A DNA stretch of 64,000 nt from Pseudomonas pohangensis (GCF_900105995.1 NZ_LT629785.1:1488001-1552000), one strand, 5' to 3'. Numbered from the stretch's first letter, positions 35,110-44,560 are shown. Translations and numbers: made by a program. Notes: generated from the sequence alone by a model not told the origin.

Positions 35110-35892
35110 ATGAGTGAGTTCCAGACCATCAAGTACTCGGTTGCCAATCGTGTGGCAACCATCCGTTTGAATCGCCCTGAGGCGATGAATGCGATCAGCC
35201 AGAAGATGCGCCTGGAGCTGAAGCAGGCGATTGATACAGCTGAAGCAAGCGACGATGTGCGGGTGGTAATCATCAGTGCCGAAGGTCGTGGCTTTTGTTC
35301 GGGTACTGACTTGTCTGAAGGCCTGGCGGGCTTCAAAACCATTGATGCGCAAATTCAACAGGAATACATGCCGGTACTGATGGGCATTCATGATGCCAGC
35401 AAGCTGTATATCGCGTCGGTACATGGTGCCTGTGCCGGCATTGGCGCGGCGCTGGCGATGACCTGCGATCTGGCCGTGATGGCCGATGATGCCTTTTTAT
35501 ACCTGGCTTTCGCCGGTCTTAGTCTGGTGCCGGATGGCGGCATGAGCTATCACCTGGTCAATGCCCTGGGTTACAAAAAAGCCATGCAGTTGTTTGCTGA
35601 GGCCGGTCGCTTGCCGGCGCTTGAGTGCGAAAAATACGGGCTGGTCAACAAGGTGGTTGCACCGGCTGATCTGGCCAGTGAAACCCGTGCCTGGGCGCAG
35701 ACCTTGGCCGAGGGGGCGCCGATCGCGCAGAGGTTTGGCAAGCAAATAATGCGCGCGGTGCACGATTCCAGCTATCGCGAAATTGCGGCCAAAGAGTCTG
35801 GGTTGCAGAACTCATGCATGATTAGCGAAGACTGCCAAAGTGCGATCAAGGCGTTCTTCCAGAAGCAGAAACCGGTGTTTCGCGGCGTCTGA
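35110..35892 (+). CDS. Crotonase-superfamily enoyl-CoA isomerase/hydratase
   Basis: 260 aa, AGAGA ribosome site before ATG 35110. Crotonase fold with NRPEAMNAIS, GFCSGTDL and CAGIGAALAMTCDLAVMADD. Neither hydratase glutamate is present: the first aligned position is Ala114, and the second region reads LAFAGLSLVPDGG. Asp142 in VPDGG matches the catalytic Asp of PaaG-type isomerases. It is thus more likely to shift a double bond (3,2-enoyl-CoA isomerase) than to hydrate. Last gene of the operon starting at 28298. Confidence 0.85.
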   Translation: MSEFQTIKYSVANRVATIRLNRPEAMNAISQKMRLELKQAIDTAEASDDVRVVIISAEGRGFCSGTDLSEGLAGFKTIDAQIQQEYMPVLMGIHDASKLYIASVHGACAGIGAALAMTCDLAVMADDAFLYLAFAGLSLVPDGGMSYHLVNALGYKKAMQLFAEAGRLPALECEKYGLVNKVVAPADLASETRAWAQTLAEGAPIAQRFGKQIMRAVHDSSYREIAAKESGLQNSCMISEDCQSAIKAFFQKQKPVFRGV

Positions 35893-36227
35893 AGCGGCTG
35901 CCCCCGTCACTCGGCTACAAGGCAGTAAGTACTTGGTGTAGAGGGATGCAGCACGGGTAAGCCGCGTGCACTTGTGAGGAGATTGAAACAGTGTGACGCG
36001 GGCGTGCGTTGAACCTGCCCTGTAAAGACCGCGCACAGGCTGAGCTTTCATTGACGGCCATGTGCGCAGTCACCGTTATGGCCAGTGATCCGGGTTGTGA
36101 AGTTACCCTGGCTCCTGAAGCGTATAAAAGTGACAGCAAAACAGCGCCAAGTAACGGCTATGTGTGGTTCAAAAAATCGACTGGATGTCAAATAAGCGAT
36201 CGGTAAATTAATTTGTGAGGTCAGGCT
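35893..36227. other. Intergenic region before the aldehyde dehydrogenase
   Basis: 335 bp without a gene I can support. No clear terminator. The sequence becomes AT-richer toward 36227, matching the change in base composition of the next gene. The short open frames lack ribosome sites. Confidence 0.6.
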
Positions 36228-37655
36228 ATGAGTGTTAATGAAGTTTCTTCAGTAGGCTCGGAAGAGCTCCGGCGTTTATTTGACAATCAACGTGCTGCGC
36301 AGATCAAGGAGCCCTATGCCAGCCTGGAACTTCGCACTGATCGCATTAATCGCATGATTGATATGCTGGTGGAGAATGAGCAGTCTCTGATCGATGCGGT
36401 AATGGCGGACTTTGAAAATCGCTCGCCAATGATGACGCGCTTTAGCGATATTTTTCCGACGCTGGAAAATCTGAAGCATGTTCGTAAACACCTCAAGCAA
36501 TGGATGAAACCTGAAAGTCGTAGCAGTAAATTCCCGCTGGGCTTAATGGGTGCCAAATCAAAAGTAGAATATGTACCGCTGGGTGTGGTGGGTAATATTT
36601 CTCCGTGGAACTTTCCGATACAACTTGCTCTTTCTCCGTTGGCGGATATTTTTGGTGCAGGTAATCGGGTTCTGTTAAAGCCATCGGAATTAAGTCCGGA
36701 AACTTCCAGGTTAATGGCGGCACTGATAGCCAAGCGCTTTGATGAAACGGAGCTTGCTGTGGTCCTGGGCGGGCCAGAGGTTTCTGCGGAGTTTTCCAAA
36801 CTCAAGTTTGATCATTTGCTGTTTACCGGTTCAACCAATATCGCCCGATTGGTAGCACAGTCTGCGGCGCCCAATTTAGTGCCTCTGACATTGGAGTTGG
36901 GAGGAAAGAATCCGGTCATTATCTCTTCTGGAGCGAACATTAAGTTGGCTGCAGACAAGTTGATGTGGGCCAAGTCATTGAATGGCGGACAGATATGCCT
37001 GTGCCCGGATACGATATGTGTTCCCGAAAGTAAACTGGAAGAGTTTGTAACTGCTTGCAAGTCAAGCCTGCAAAAGATGTTCCCGAATATTGCAACTGAC
37101 CCGGAATATACGCACATTATTACGCAGCGCCACGCCGATCGTCTCAGGGATATGTTAAGCGAGGCTAAAGGAGCTGGGGCCAGGGTTGTTAATTTGCACG
37201 AGGGTGGCTGTAGCGGTCGCCGTGTATTACCGTCGCTGATTATAAATGCCGGTGTAAATTGCCGTGTCGAGCAGGAAGAAATATTTGGCCCGTTGTTGTC
37301 AGTGAAGAGCTACTCCAATCTGCAAGAAGTTATTACTTATATTAACCAGCGGGCCAGGCCGCTGGCTTTGTATTACTTTGGTAGTAACCAGAAAGAAATT
37401 GAAAAATTAACACGGGAGACTGTATCGGGTGGCATGGTGGTGAATGATCTCATGGCCCACATACTACAAGATGACTTGCCCTTTGGTGGTGTTGGGGATA
37501 GTGGCACGGGGTGTTATCACGGCTTTGATGGTTTTAAAAATTTCAGTCATGCCAAAGCGGTATACAGTCAGTCAACCCTGGATCCTTTCAAATATCTGCG
37601 ACCACCCTATGGCAAGCTGGTCAAAAAGGTCATAGCCAGCCAGATAAAGAAATAG
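36228..37655 (+). CDS. Aldehyde dehydrogenase (coniferyl-aldehyde-dehydrogenase-like)
   Basis: 475 aa, GTGAGG upstream of ATG 36228. NAD(P)-dependent oxidation of aldehydes to acids. Motifs are VGNISPWNFPIQLALSP, LLFTGSTNIARLV, LELGGKNPVII with the general-base Glu, and GGQICLCPD with the catalytic Cys (the first Cys of that motif). The C-terminal end is PFGGVGDSGTGCYHGFDGF. It belongs to the short CalB/FALDH-like class that takes aromatic and long-chain aldehydes. Codon use is visibly more A/T-ending than in its neighbours, suggesting separate origin. Likely partner of the GMC alcohol oxidoreductase. Confidence 0.9.
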   Translation: MSVNEVSSVGSEELRRLFDNQRAAQIKEPYASLELRTDRINRMIDMLVENEQSLIDAVMADFENRSPMMTRFSDIFPTLENLKHVRKHLKQWMKPESRSSKFPLGLMGAKSKVEYVPLGVVGNISPWNFPIQLALSPLADIFGAGNRVLLKPSELSPETSRLMAALIAKRFDETELAVVLGGPEVSAEFSKLKFDHLLFTGSTNIARLVAQSAAPNLVPLTLELGGKNPVIISSGANIKLAADKLMWAKSLNGGQICLCPDTICVPESKLEEFVTACKSSLQKMFPNIATDPEYTHIITQRHADRLRDMLSEAKGAGARVVNLHEGGCSGRRVLPSLIINAGVNCRVEQEEIFGPLLSVKSYSNLQEVITYINQRARPLALYYFGSNQKEIEKLTRETVSGGMVVNDLMAHILQDDLPFGGVGDSGTGCYHGFDGFKNFSHAKAVYSQSTLDPFKYLRPPYGKLVKKVIASQIKK

Positions 37656-37725
37656 CCCTTAAAACGATGACCTTTCGCTGCTTTGATACCGTGAGGCTTC
37701 TGAAACCAGCACCGAGGTAGCCGAA

Positions 37726-38724
37726 TTGCCCAGCTCCATTGCTTATACTTGTATGCTCGCCCGCCAGCTGCGGCTGGATGAGGCTGGCCAGCAGGAGCTG
37801 TTGGCAGGCACCTCTATTACGCTGGAAAGTCTGCGGTCATTGGAGTTGCTTATCAGTGATGAGGACTACGCAGTCGTTATCAGTAATGCGCTGCGACTTT
37901 CCGGCAACCCCGCTTTTGGCCTGGAGATGGGCAGTCGCCTGCATATTGCGGCACATGGGCCATTGGGACAGCTGCTCGCCACCGCTCCGAATCTGAATGA
38001 GGCTTGGGCGGTACTGGAGCGCTACCATGAGATACGCATACCGGTGACCTATCGACGTAGCTTCGAGGGGGGTGACATGCTCATTCACCTCGACGTGCGT
38101 CTCTCACCAGACGAAGTGGCGCGCTGCTTGATTGAAGGCATGGTGATTGCCGTGCAGGACAGTATGGAGCTGATGATGGGGCGCAAAGTGACGGAGGCGC
38201 GCTTCCAGTTTGCTTATGCCGCACCTGCCTATGCGGAGCAATATGCACAGTACCTGCATAGTCCTCATTCGTTTGATGCTCAGGAAACCACGGTACTGAT
38301 TCCTAAAGCGGTGCTGCATAACCCCAACCTGTGTCGCGACAACCTCTCTTTTGAATTGGCTCTGCGTCAGTGCGAGCAGCTGCAGCATGATCAGCGCCAA
38401 GGTGAGGCGTGGAAATTTCGGGTTATTCGTGTTTTACAGAATCACGCGGGACAGATCTTGTCCTCCGAGCAGGTTGCTCGTCATTTCAACCTGTCTTCGC
38501 GCACGCTGATGCGCTATCTGAAGGCCGAAGGCTGCTCCTATCAGGAGCTTCTGGACGGGGAGCTGGGCCGTCAGGCGAAAGCCTGTCTTGAGTCGCCGCG
38601 GCATACGGTGGAGTCGGTGGCGTTGGCCCTGGGCTATCAAGATGAATCGGCCTTTCGCCGCGCCTTCAAGCGCTGGTTCGGCATCACGCCTTCGGAATAC
38701 AAGATCGCTCACCGCGCGCGCTGA
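37726..38724 (+). CDS. AraC/OruR-family transcriptional regulator (fourth)
   Basis: 332 aa from TTG 37726, which has GAGG about 9 bp upstream; ATG 37753 is the alternative. N-terminal OruR-like domain contains NPAFGLEMGSRLHIAAHGPL. C-terminal helix-turn-helices are VARHFNLSSRTLMRYLKAEG and VESVALALGYQDESAFRRAF, ending KRWFGITPSEYK. It precedes the second CoA-ligase/MaoC/thiolase-like/monooxygenase set by 202 bp in the same orientation and probably controls it. Confidence 0.9.
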   Translation: MPSSIAYTCMLARQLRLDEAGQQELLAGTSITLESLRSLELLISDEDYAVVISNALRLSGNPAFGLEMGSRLHIAAHGPLGQLLATAPNLNEAWAVLERYHEIRIPVTYRRSFEGGDMLIHLDVRLSPDEVARCLIEGMVIAVQDSMELMMGRKVTEARFQFAYAAPAYAEQYAQYLHSPHSFDAQETTVLIPKAVLHNPNLCRDNLSFELALRQCEQLQHDQRQGEAWKFRVIRVLQNHAGQILSSEQVARHFNLSSRTLMRYLKAEGCSYQELLDGELGRQAKACLESPRHTVESVALALGYQDESAFRRAFKRWFGITPSEYKIAHRAR

Positions 38725-38926
38725 AGGCGTGTAATTCCTGCCAGCCGATAAAGGCATGCCTGGTCTGTCGCTATCTGCACGGAGGCTGTCGGTGTCTGTC
38801 CTCGGACTTGTCGTGAGAGGGTGTCAGGATGATGACGTAACAAAGTGGGCAATACGCCACGCCTGGTGTTGCCGTCCGAGTCATTACGACTACTGATTTT
38901 GCGCAGGAACCGGAGAACAATAACTA

Positions 38927-40636
38927 ATGGATATTCGTGCCAGGGAACAAGATCTGCCATGGGCTCCTGTGTATCAGGAGTTGGGCATTTCGCTGGACGT
39001 TAAGCCGATAGCAGAGAAATCCCTTGCGGACTATGTCGAGTCCCACGCCTATCGTCTCAAGGATCGTCCAGCCATCGAGTACCTTGGTACAACCATCTCC
39101 TATGGCCAGTTGGACGCCTACGCCAATCAGTTAGCCCATGTGTTGCGTGAGTTGGGTGTGGGGCCGGGGGATGTCATCGGTAGTCACCTGCCGAATACAC
39201 CGCAATACCTGATTGCGTTGGTGGCGGCAGCAAAACTTGGTGCAGCCGTTTCAGGTGTTTCACCGCTGCTGACAGCAAGCGAGCTTACCCATCAGGTTAA
39301 CGATGCGCGGATCAAAGTGCTGATCACGCTGGATCAGTTTTTTAACCAGAACGTTGCAACTGTAGCGGCTAATACCCCTCTGCTGAAGGCTGTGTTGGTC
39401 AGTGGTCCCGTCGACTTCCTGCCCGGCTGGAAGCGGAAATTGGCCTATGCCCTGAACAAAGTGCCAAGGATCAAGCTGAACCCTATGGGTACGGTGCGCG
39501 TACAAAGGCTCAGGGAGCAAATGGCGCAGGCATCGTCTGCACGTATACATACCGCGATGCATTTCGACGACACTATGTACATTCAATACACGGGTGGCAC
39601 GACCGGCAAACCGAAAGGCGCGGAACTGACCCTGCGCTCGGTTTTCAGCAGCCTTACGCAAATGGATGATTTTGCGCGTTATGAAGCCGGTCGCGATACG
39701 CTCGCCAGCGCTTTTCCCTATTTTCATACGGCTGGGCTCGCGCTCGGCACGCTGGGGCTCCGTCAAGCCGCGCGCATACTGGTTATTCCTGACCCACGCA
39801 ATACGGCCTTGTTCTGCAAGACGATGCGCGAATTCCCGCCTACCCACCTTGCCAATGTGCCCACGCTATTCCAGATGCTGTTAGATGACCCGGACTTCAA
39901 GCACATTGATTTTTCAAGGCTGAAGATGGCTGTATCCGGTGCCGCTCCCTTTGCGCCGGAAATGATTCATCGGCTTGAAGCGGTGATTGGCAAAGGCAAA
40001 CTGTGTGAAGGTTATGGCATGACCGAAAGCAGCGGCGTGACTGTGCTTAATCCGCCAGGCCGGGCCAAGGTCGGCTCGGTGGGGCTGCCGTTATCAAATA
40101 CGCGGGTAAAAATCGTCGATGTAGATACCGGCATGCACGAACTGCCCTTTGGCGAGGCCGGCGAAATCATTGTCAATGGCGCGCAGGTGATGGCGCGTTA
40201 TCTCGATAATCCTGAAGCCACAGCCAAGACCATGCGCGACTTTCAGGGAGAGATCTGGCTCTATACCGGTGATATCGGGAGCATGGATGAGGAGGGCTAT
40301 ATCACCATTTCCGATCGGGCCAAGGACATGCTTATCGTCGGCGGCTACAAGGTTTTTTCGGTCGAGGTGGAAGGCAAGCTGGCCGAGCTTGACTGCATCG
40401 AACTGTGCGCGGTGATCGGTACGCCCGATAAAAAACGTCCCGGCAATGACATCGTAAATCTCCATGTGCAGTTATCAGCCGCGCACCAGAAACGAAATCA
40501 GGATGATATTCGCACGGAAATTTTAGACTTCTGTCGCGAGCATATGTCGGCCTATAAGGTTCCCAAGCAGATCCATTTCGCCGAGGCGTTGCCGCTGACT
40601 GCCGTGGGTAAGCTGGACAAGAAAGCGCTTCGCTAA
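38927..40636 (+). CDS. AMP-binding acyl-CoA ligase (FadD-like)
   Basis: 569 aa. ANL-superfamily CoA ligase. P-loop YIQYTGGTTGKPKGAEL, then KLCEGYGMTESSG, LYTGDIGSMDEEGYITISDR, DMLIVGGYKVFSVEVE and the C-terminal catalytic lysine in VGKLDKKALR. Broadly like long-chain fatty acid or short aromatic/alicyclic acid ligases. The start ATG 38927 has AGGA-type sequence (CCGGAGAACAATAACT) about 12 bp upstream. First gene of a second operon that runs through MaoC and the thiolase homologue. Unlike the ligase at 17827, its N-terminus shows no chimera. Confidence 0.9.
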   Translation: MDIRAREQDLPWAPVYQELGISLDVKPIAEKSLADYVESHAYRLKDRPAIEYLGTTISYGQLDAYANQLAHVLRELGVGPGDVIGSHLPNTPQYLIALVAAAKLGAAVSGVSPLLTASELTHQVNDARIKVLITLDQFFNQNVATVAANTPLLKAVLVSGPVDFLPGWKRKLAYALNKVPRIKLNPMGTVRVQRLREQMAQASSARIHTAMHFDDTMYIQYTGGTTGKPKGAELTLRSVFSSLTQMDDFARYEAGRDTLASAFPYFHTAGLALGTLGLRQAARILVIPDPRNTALFCKTMREFPPTHLANVPTLFQMLLDDPDFKHIDFSRLKMAVSGAAPFAPEMIHRLEAVIGKGKLCEGYGMTESSGVTVLNPPGRAKVGSVGLPLSNTRVKIVDVDTGMHELPFGEAGEIIVNGAQVMARYLDNPEATAKTMRDFQGEIWLYTGDIGSMDEEGYITISDRAKDMLIVGGYKVFSVEVEGKLAELDCIELCAVIGTPDKKRPGNDIVNLHVQLSAAHQKRNQDDIRTEILDFCREHMSAYKVPKQIHFAEALPLTAVGKLDKKALR

Positions 40637-40724
40637 GGGCTATTTCGCTCGCACTGGCGTATGCACAGACAGCGCTATTGCATTACTGAATACGAACTCC
40701 ATGACCAGCTTGAGGACAAATGTT

Positions 40725-41612
40725 ATGCCTATCCAGTTTCCTGCGCGTTTGGTTTTAGAAACCGCGCCAACCTTCGGTGCCATGCTCAAGGCTTTTGCGG
40801 GTTCGGTTATACCGCTAATCAACTCGCGCAAAGTTCCGCCTCTAGACGAGGTGCGTGAGTTTAAGGTGGCACCGCCATCTGCACATTTGCTCGATAAGTA
40901 CCTGGCGTGGTCGGGGGCTCCGGCTGATCGCTATGACGGCATTCTGCCGCCGCACTTTTGCAGTCATTGGGCCATGGGGGCGCTGGCGACCCTGGGCGGT
41001 CTGGCTCCCTACGATGTACGCAGCATTCTCAATCAAGGCCTGCGTTTACAAATCAAGGCGCCGATCCAGCGCGGTGAAAGCCTGCTTTTGCGTGGCCAGT
41101 TGCTGAGCATCAATGAAGAGCCAAGCCGCGTGCGTATCCATACCCGCATCGTCGCCCGCACTGCTGCGCAGGGTGAGGTGATGATCATTGATAATTACAC
41201 CGCAATTCCTCGTGGCGGAAAAAGCAAGAAAGCAGCGAGCACGCGCCCGGATGAAACTCTCTATAAAACCATTGGCCATTGGTCTGCCGGGCCTAATGAA
41301 GGAATTAATTTCGGGCTGTTGACCGGTGATTACAACCCGATCCATACGCTATGGCCGGTGGCGCGGCGTTCGAAATTCGGCGGTTGCATTCTGCAGGGCT
41401 TCGGTACGCTGGCACGTAGCTTCGAAGTCATACGCGATGCAGGTTTTGATATTGCCGACATCGAGGTGCGCTTTATCAAGCCGTTGCTCTTGCCCTGCCC
41501 GATGCTGGAAGTGCAGCTGGCTGAAGCCCCGGATAGCAAAGGGGCGCAGCATTTTCGCCTGCGTAACCAGGATGGCAGCATTCACCTGGCCGGCAGCTTT
41601 TTCGCTCGTTAA
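40725..41612 (+). CDS. MaoC-like double hot-dog acyl-CoA dehydratase
   Basis: 295 aa from ATG 40725, with GAGGA at 40712-40716. The N-terminal half is a degenerate hot-dog fold (PPHFCSHWAMGALATLGGLA). The C-terminal half has the MaoC hydratase motif LLTGDYNPIHTLWPVARRSK followed by FGGCILQGFGTLAR, with the Asp/His hydration pair in DYNPIH. Such enzymes hydrate trans-2-enoyl-CoA (R-specific) in beta-oxidation or run in reverse in condensing pathways. It begins 88 bp after the ligase and ends 17 bp before the thiolase homologue. Confidence 0.82.
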   Translation: MPIQFPARLVLETAPTFGAMLKAFAGSVIPLINSRKVPPLDEVREFKVAPPSAHLLDKYLAWSGAPADRYDGILPPHFCSHWAMGALATLGGLAPYDVRSILNQGLRLQIKAPIQRGESLLLRGQLLSINEEPSRVRIHTRIVARTAAQGEVMIIDNYTAIPRGGKSKKAASTRPDETLYKTIGHWSAGPNEGINFGLLTGDYNPIHTLWPVARRSKFGGCILQGFGTLARSFEVIRDAGFDIADIEVRFIKPLLLPCPMLEVQLAEAPDSKGAQHFRLRNQDGSIHLAGSFFAR

Positions 41613-41629
41613 TCCATAGGACTCCCGTT

Positions 41630-42949
41630 ATGAAAAAATCCTCATCGTTAGTGGCTGACCCAAAACGCCTGCCAGTGATTGTGCGCGGCGCACGCACTCC
41701 GTTTCTCGACACGGGCGGTAAATTTTCTTCCTTGATGAGTTATGAGCTGGGCGCCAAGGCTATTGCTGGTGTGATTGAAAAGTCCGGCATTGATGGCGGC
41801 TGCGTGGACATGGTCTGCATGGGCACCGTTGTGCATGAGACAGAAACCTCGAACGTGGCGCGCGAGTGCATGCTCAATGCAGGCCTGCCCAGCACCACGC
41901 CGGCTTACACGGTGTCGATGGCCGGGCTGTCACCTAATGTCGCGGTGGCCAACCTCTGCGACATGATCTTGCTCGGGCGTATCGAAGTGGCGGTTGCCGG
42001 AGGCACCGAGAGCTTTTCTGATATCCCTGTACGCCTTTCTCAGACGTTACGTCGTTCCGTCATGCGGCTGAACCAGGACAGCTCGGCGGCGACGGTATTA
42101 TCCATATTGAAATCCTTGCGCCCGCGTGACTTGCTGCCAAAAATGCCTACGGGAACCGACTTCACTACGCGCAAGACTATGGGCGCCTTGTGCGAGCGCA
42201 TGGTGGAGAAATACGGCTCCACTCGCGCGGAAAGTGATGCGTTCGCCGTGCGCAGTCACCAGCTGGCGAGCCAGGCCTGGGAGCAAGGGAATTACGATGC
42301 GGATATCGTCCCGGTACATGTCAGCGGGCAAGCGCAGCCGGTAACACGCGACAACAGTGTGCGTGCGGATGCGAGCCTGGAAAAACTTGGCCGCCTTAAA
42401 CCGGTTTTCAACAAGCGCTCCGGCATCGTCACGGCTGGCAACTCGTCACGCCTGACTGACGGTGCGGCGGCACTGCTGCTCACCAGTCTGGGCGCGGCCG
42501 AGCGGATGCAATTGACGCCTCTGGCGGCGGTGCGTGATTACGTCTTGGCAGGTACTGCCGACCTCAATGATGAAATGTTGTTGGGCCCAGCCATGGCGAT
42601 ACCGCGCTTGCTGCGCCGAAATGGCCTGAGCGTTGATGATATTGATGTCTGGGAACTGCATGAGGCCTTTGCCGCGCAGATACTGGTCAATCAGGTCTGC
42701 CTGGGCTCGGCAGACTTTGCCAAACAGCGTCACGCAATGGAGCAGGCCGTTGGCGCCATCCCGCTGGAGAAGCTGAATACCTGGGGCGGTTCGTTGGCCT
42801 TGGGTAATCCTTTCTCGGCGACCGGCGTTCGCCTGCTGACAACCGCTGCCCATCGCCTGCAACAGGGCAACGGGCGTTACGCGATTATCTCGAGTTGCGC
42901 TGGTGGCGGACTGGGCGCGGCAATCTTGTTGGAGCGTATGACAGGTTAG
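41630..42949 (+). CDS. Thiolase-family protein (FadI-like) lacking the nucleophilic cysteine
   Basis: 439 aa. Overall like FadI-type acetyl-CoA acyltransferases: PVIVRGARTPFLD at the start, NVAREC, VAVAGGTESFSDIP and a long insert region. At the nucleophile the sequence is YTVSMAGLSPNVAVAN, where FadI enzymes have an A-C step; here Gly99 replaces Cys. The GHP histidine is Asn393 (GGSLALGNPFSATG). His344 (LHEAFAAQ) and Cys423 (SSCAGGGLG) remain. It therefore probably cannot form the acyl-enzyme; a structural, decarboxylating or redirected role is possible. The open frame is intact, which argues against simple decay. Confidence 0.85.
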   Translation: MKKSSSLVADPKRLPVIVRGARTPFLDTGGKFSSLMSYELGAKAIAGVIEKSGIDGGCVDMVCMGTVVHETETSNVARECMLNAGLPSTTPAYTVSMAGLSPNVAVANLCDMILLGRIEVAVAGGTESFSDIPVRLSQTLRRSVMRLNQDSSAATVLSILKSLRPRDLLPKMPTGTDFTTRKTMGALCERMVEKYGSTRAESDAFAVRSHQLASQAWEQGNYDADIVPVHVSGQAQPVTRDNSVRADASLEKLGRLKPVFNKRSGIVTAGNSSRLTDGAAALLLTSLGAAERMQLTPLAAVRDYVLAGTADLNDEMLLGPAMAIPRLLRRNGLSVDDIDVWELHEAFAAQILVNQVCLGSADFAKQRHAMEQAVGAIPLEKLNTWGGSLALGNPFSATGVRLLTTAAHRLQQGNGRYAIISSCAGGGLGAAILLERMTG

Positions 42950-43078
42950 AAGCTCAAGCTTCTAGCCTGACACTGTACGCATATTGCGCTGCCAGTCATT
43001 GATGGTGGCGCTACAGGATGCTGAAGGTGCACAGGTTCTTTGCTCTGCTATTTACTTCATTTGCAGGAGTGGCATTAC

Positions 43079-44560
43079 ATGAATAACGCAAGCGTTGATA
43101 CAGCATTACGCAGTCCCAAAGTGGTCATTATCGGTACCGGTGTGACCGGAATACTCATGACCATCAAGTTGCGCGAGGCGGGCATCACCGATTTGGTGGT
43201 GCTGGAGAAGAAGGATTGCCTGGGCGGCACCTGGCGCGAGAACACCTATCCGGGCTTGGCCTGCGATATTCCGGCGCACATGTACACCTACTCCTTCGAA
43301 CTGAATCCCAACTGGTCACATCTTTTCGCCTACGGCGCGGAGATTCGCGAGTACTGCGAAATGGTCGGGCGCAAATACGGCGTGACCGACAAGGTCCAGT
43401 TCAATGAAGAAGTGGTCAGCAGCATTTACGATAAGGGCAAGTGGACAGTCACTACCCGCAAGGGCAACACCTATGTTGCCGACTTTGTCATCAACTGCAC
43501 CGGCATTCTGCATCATCCGGCCCGGCCGCAGATCAAGGGCATCGACACCTTCAAAGGCGCGATGTTTCACACCGCAGAGTGGGATCACAGCGTTGATTTG
43601 CAAGGCAAGCGCATCGGGGTAATCGGCACGGGTTCGACGGCCGCGCAGGTTATTCCCGAGGTCGCCAAGCAGGCTGGCAAGCTGTCGGTTTTTCAACGCA
43701 CCCCGCAGTGGATTTTGCCCTTGGCCAACAAAGAGTTCAGCGAAGCCGACAAGGCCAAGTTTCGCGAACATCCCAACCGCTTGCGGCGCTTGCGTCTGGC
43801 TTACGAGTGGGCCATTCAGAACTTGCTGACCAAGGCGGTTACCGGTCATCAGCCACAGAATTTCCTGTTCAGTGCCATGTGCAAGTTGAACCTGCGTTTC
43901 AGCGTCAAAGACAAGAAGCTCCGGGAAAAATTGCGCCCGGATTACAAGGTCGGCTGCAAGCGGATTATCATCAACAAAACCTTTTATGACGCCGTGCAGC
44001 GCGACAATGTCGAACTGGTCACCGACGGCATAGTCGAAATCACCCCCAAAGGCATCAGGACCAAAGACGGTCGCGAGCACGAACTGGATGTGCTGGTCCT
44101 TTCCACCGGTTTCCATAACTTCAATTTCATGCGGCCCATGGATATGCGCGGCAAGGATGGGCTGACCATCGATGAAGCCTGGAGCAAGAAGATCCGCACC
44201 TATCGCTCACTGTTTATGCCCAACTTCCCGAACAATTTCCTGATGCTCGGGCCGCATACGCCGATCGGTAATTACTCGGTGATTGCCATGAGTGAAGTGC
44301 AGTGCGGTTACATTCTGCAAATCCTGCAGCGCTGGCGCGAGCGGAAGTTTGACGAGATCGACGTGCAGCCAGAGGCACTGGAACGCTTCAGCCGCTACAT
44401 GAAAGAAGGCATGTCGCAAACCGTATGGGTGGGTGGCTGCCAGAGCTGGTATCTGGATCCGGATGGTGACCCGGTTCTGTGGCCCTATACCTGGCAGCGC
44501 TGGGAGAAGGAGATGAAAACTCCGGAAATGCAGGACTTCAAACTGACTACGTTTGCCTGA
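43079..44560 (+). CDS. Baeyer-Villiger-type flavin monooxygenase
   Basis: 493 aa from ATG 43079, with GCAGGAG upstream. Class B flavoprotein monooxygenase. FAD fold VVIIGTGVTGILMTIKLREA, then DCLGGTWRENTYPGLACDI. The Baeyer-Villiger fingerprint FxGxxxHxxxWD is present as FKGAMFHTAEWD (residues 158-169). The NADPH fold is GKRIGVIGTGSTAAQVIPE. Members turn ketones into esters or lactones and some hydroxylate long alkanes (AlmA). In the island a ketone intermediate would be cleaved to an ester or lactone. Substrate not determinable here. Confidence 0.9.
   Translation: MNNASVDTALRSPKVVIIGTGVTGILMTIKLREAGITDLVVLEKKDCLGGTWRENTYPGLACDIPAHMYTYSFELNPNWSHLFAYGAEIREYCEMVGRKYGVTDKVQFNEEVVSSIYDKGKWTVTTRKGNTYVADFVINCTGILHHPARPQIKGIDTFKGAMFHTAEWDHSVDLQGKRIGVIGTGSTAAQVIPEVAKQAGKLSVFQRTPQWILPLANKEFSEADKAKFREHPNRLRRLRLAYEWAIQNLLTKAVTGHQPQNFLFSAMCKLNLRFSVKDKKLREKLRPDYKVGCKRIIINKTFYDAVQRDNVELVTDGIVEITPKGIRTKDGREHELDVLVLSTGFHNFNFMRPMDMRGKDGLTIDEAWSKKIRTYRSLFMPNFPNNFLMLGPHTPIGNYSVIAMSEVQCGYILQILQRWRERKFDEIDVQPEALERFSRYMKEGMSQTVWVGGCQSWYLDPDGDPVLWPYTWQRWEKEMKTPEMQDFKLTTFA

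Noticed and set aside
37753..37755. ATG 37753 as start of the fourth AraC gene
   Set aside because: It lacks a ribosome site, whereas TTG 37726 has GAGG at suitable spacing; kept as an alternative only.
42947..42964. Terminator after the thiolase homologue
   Set aside because: TAGAAGCT/AGCTTCTA is a perfect small palindrome but has a 2-base centre and no T-run, so it is not a credible terminator.
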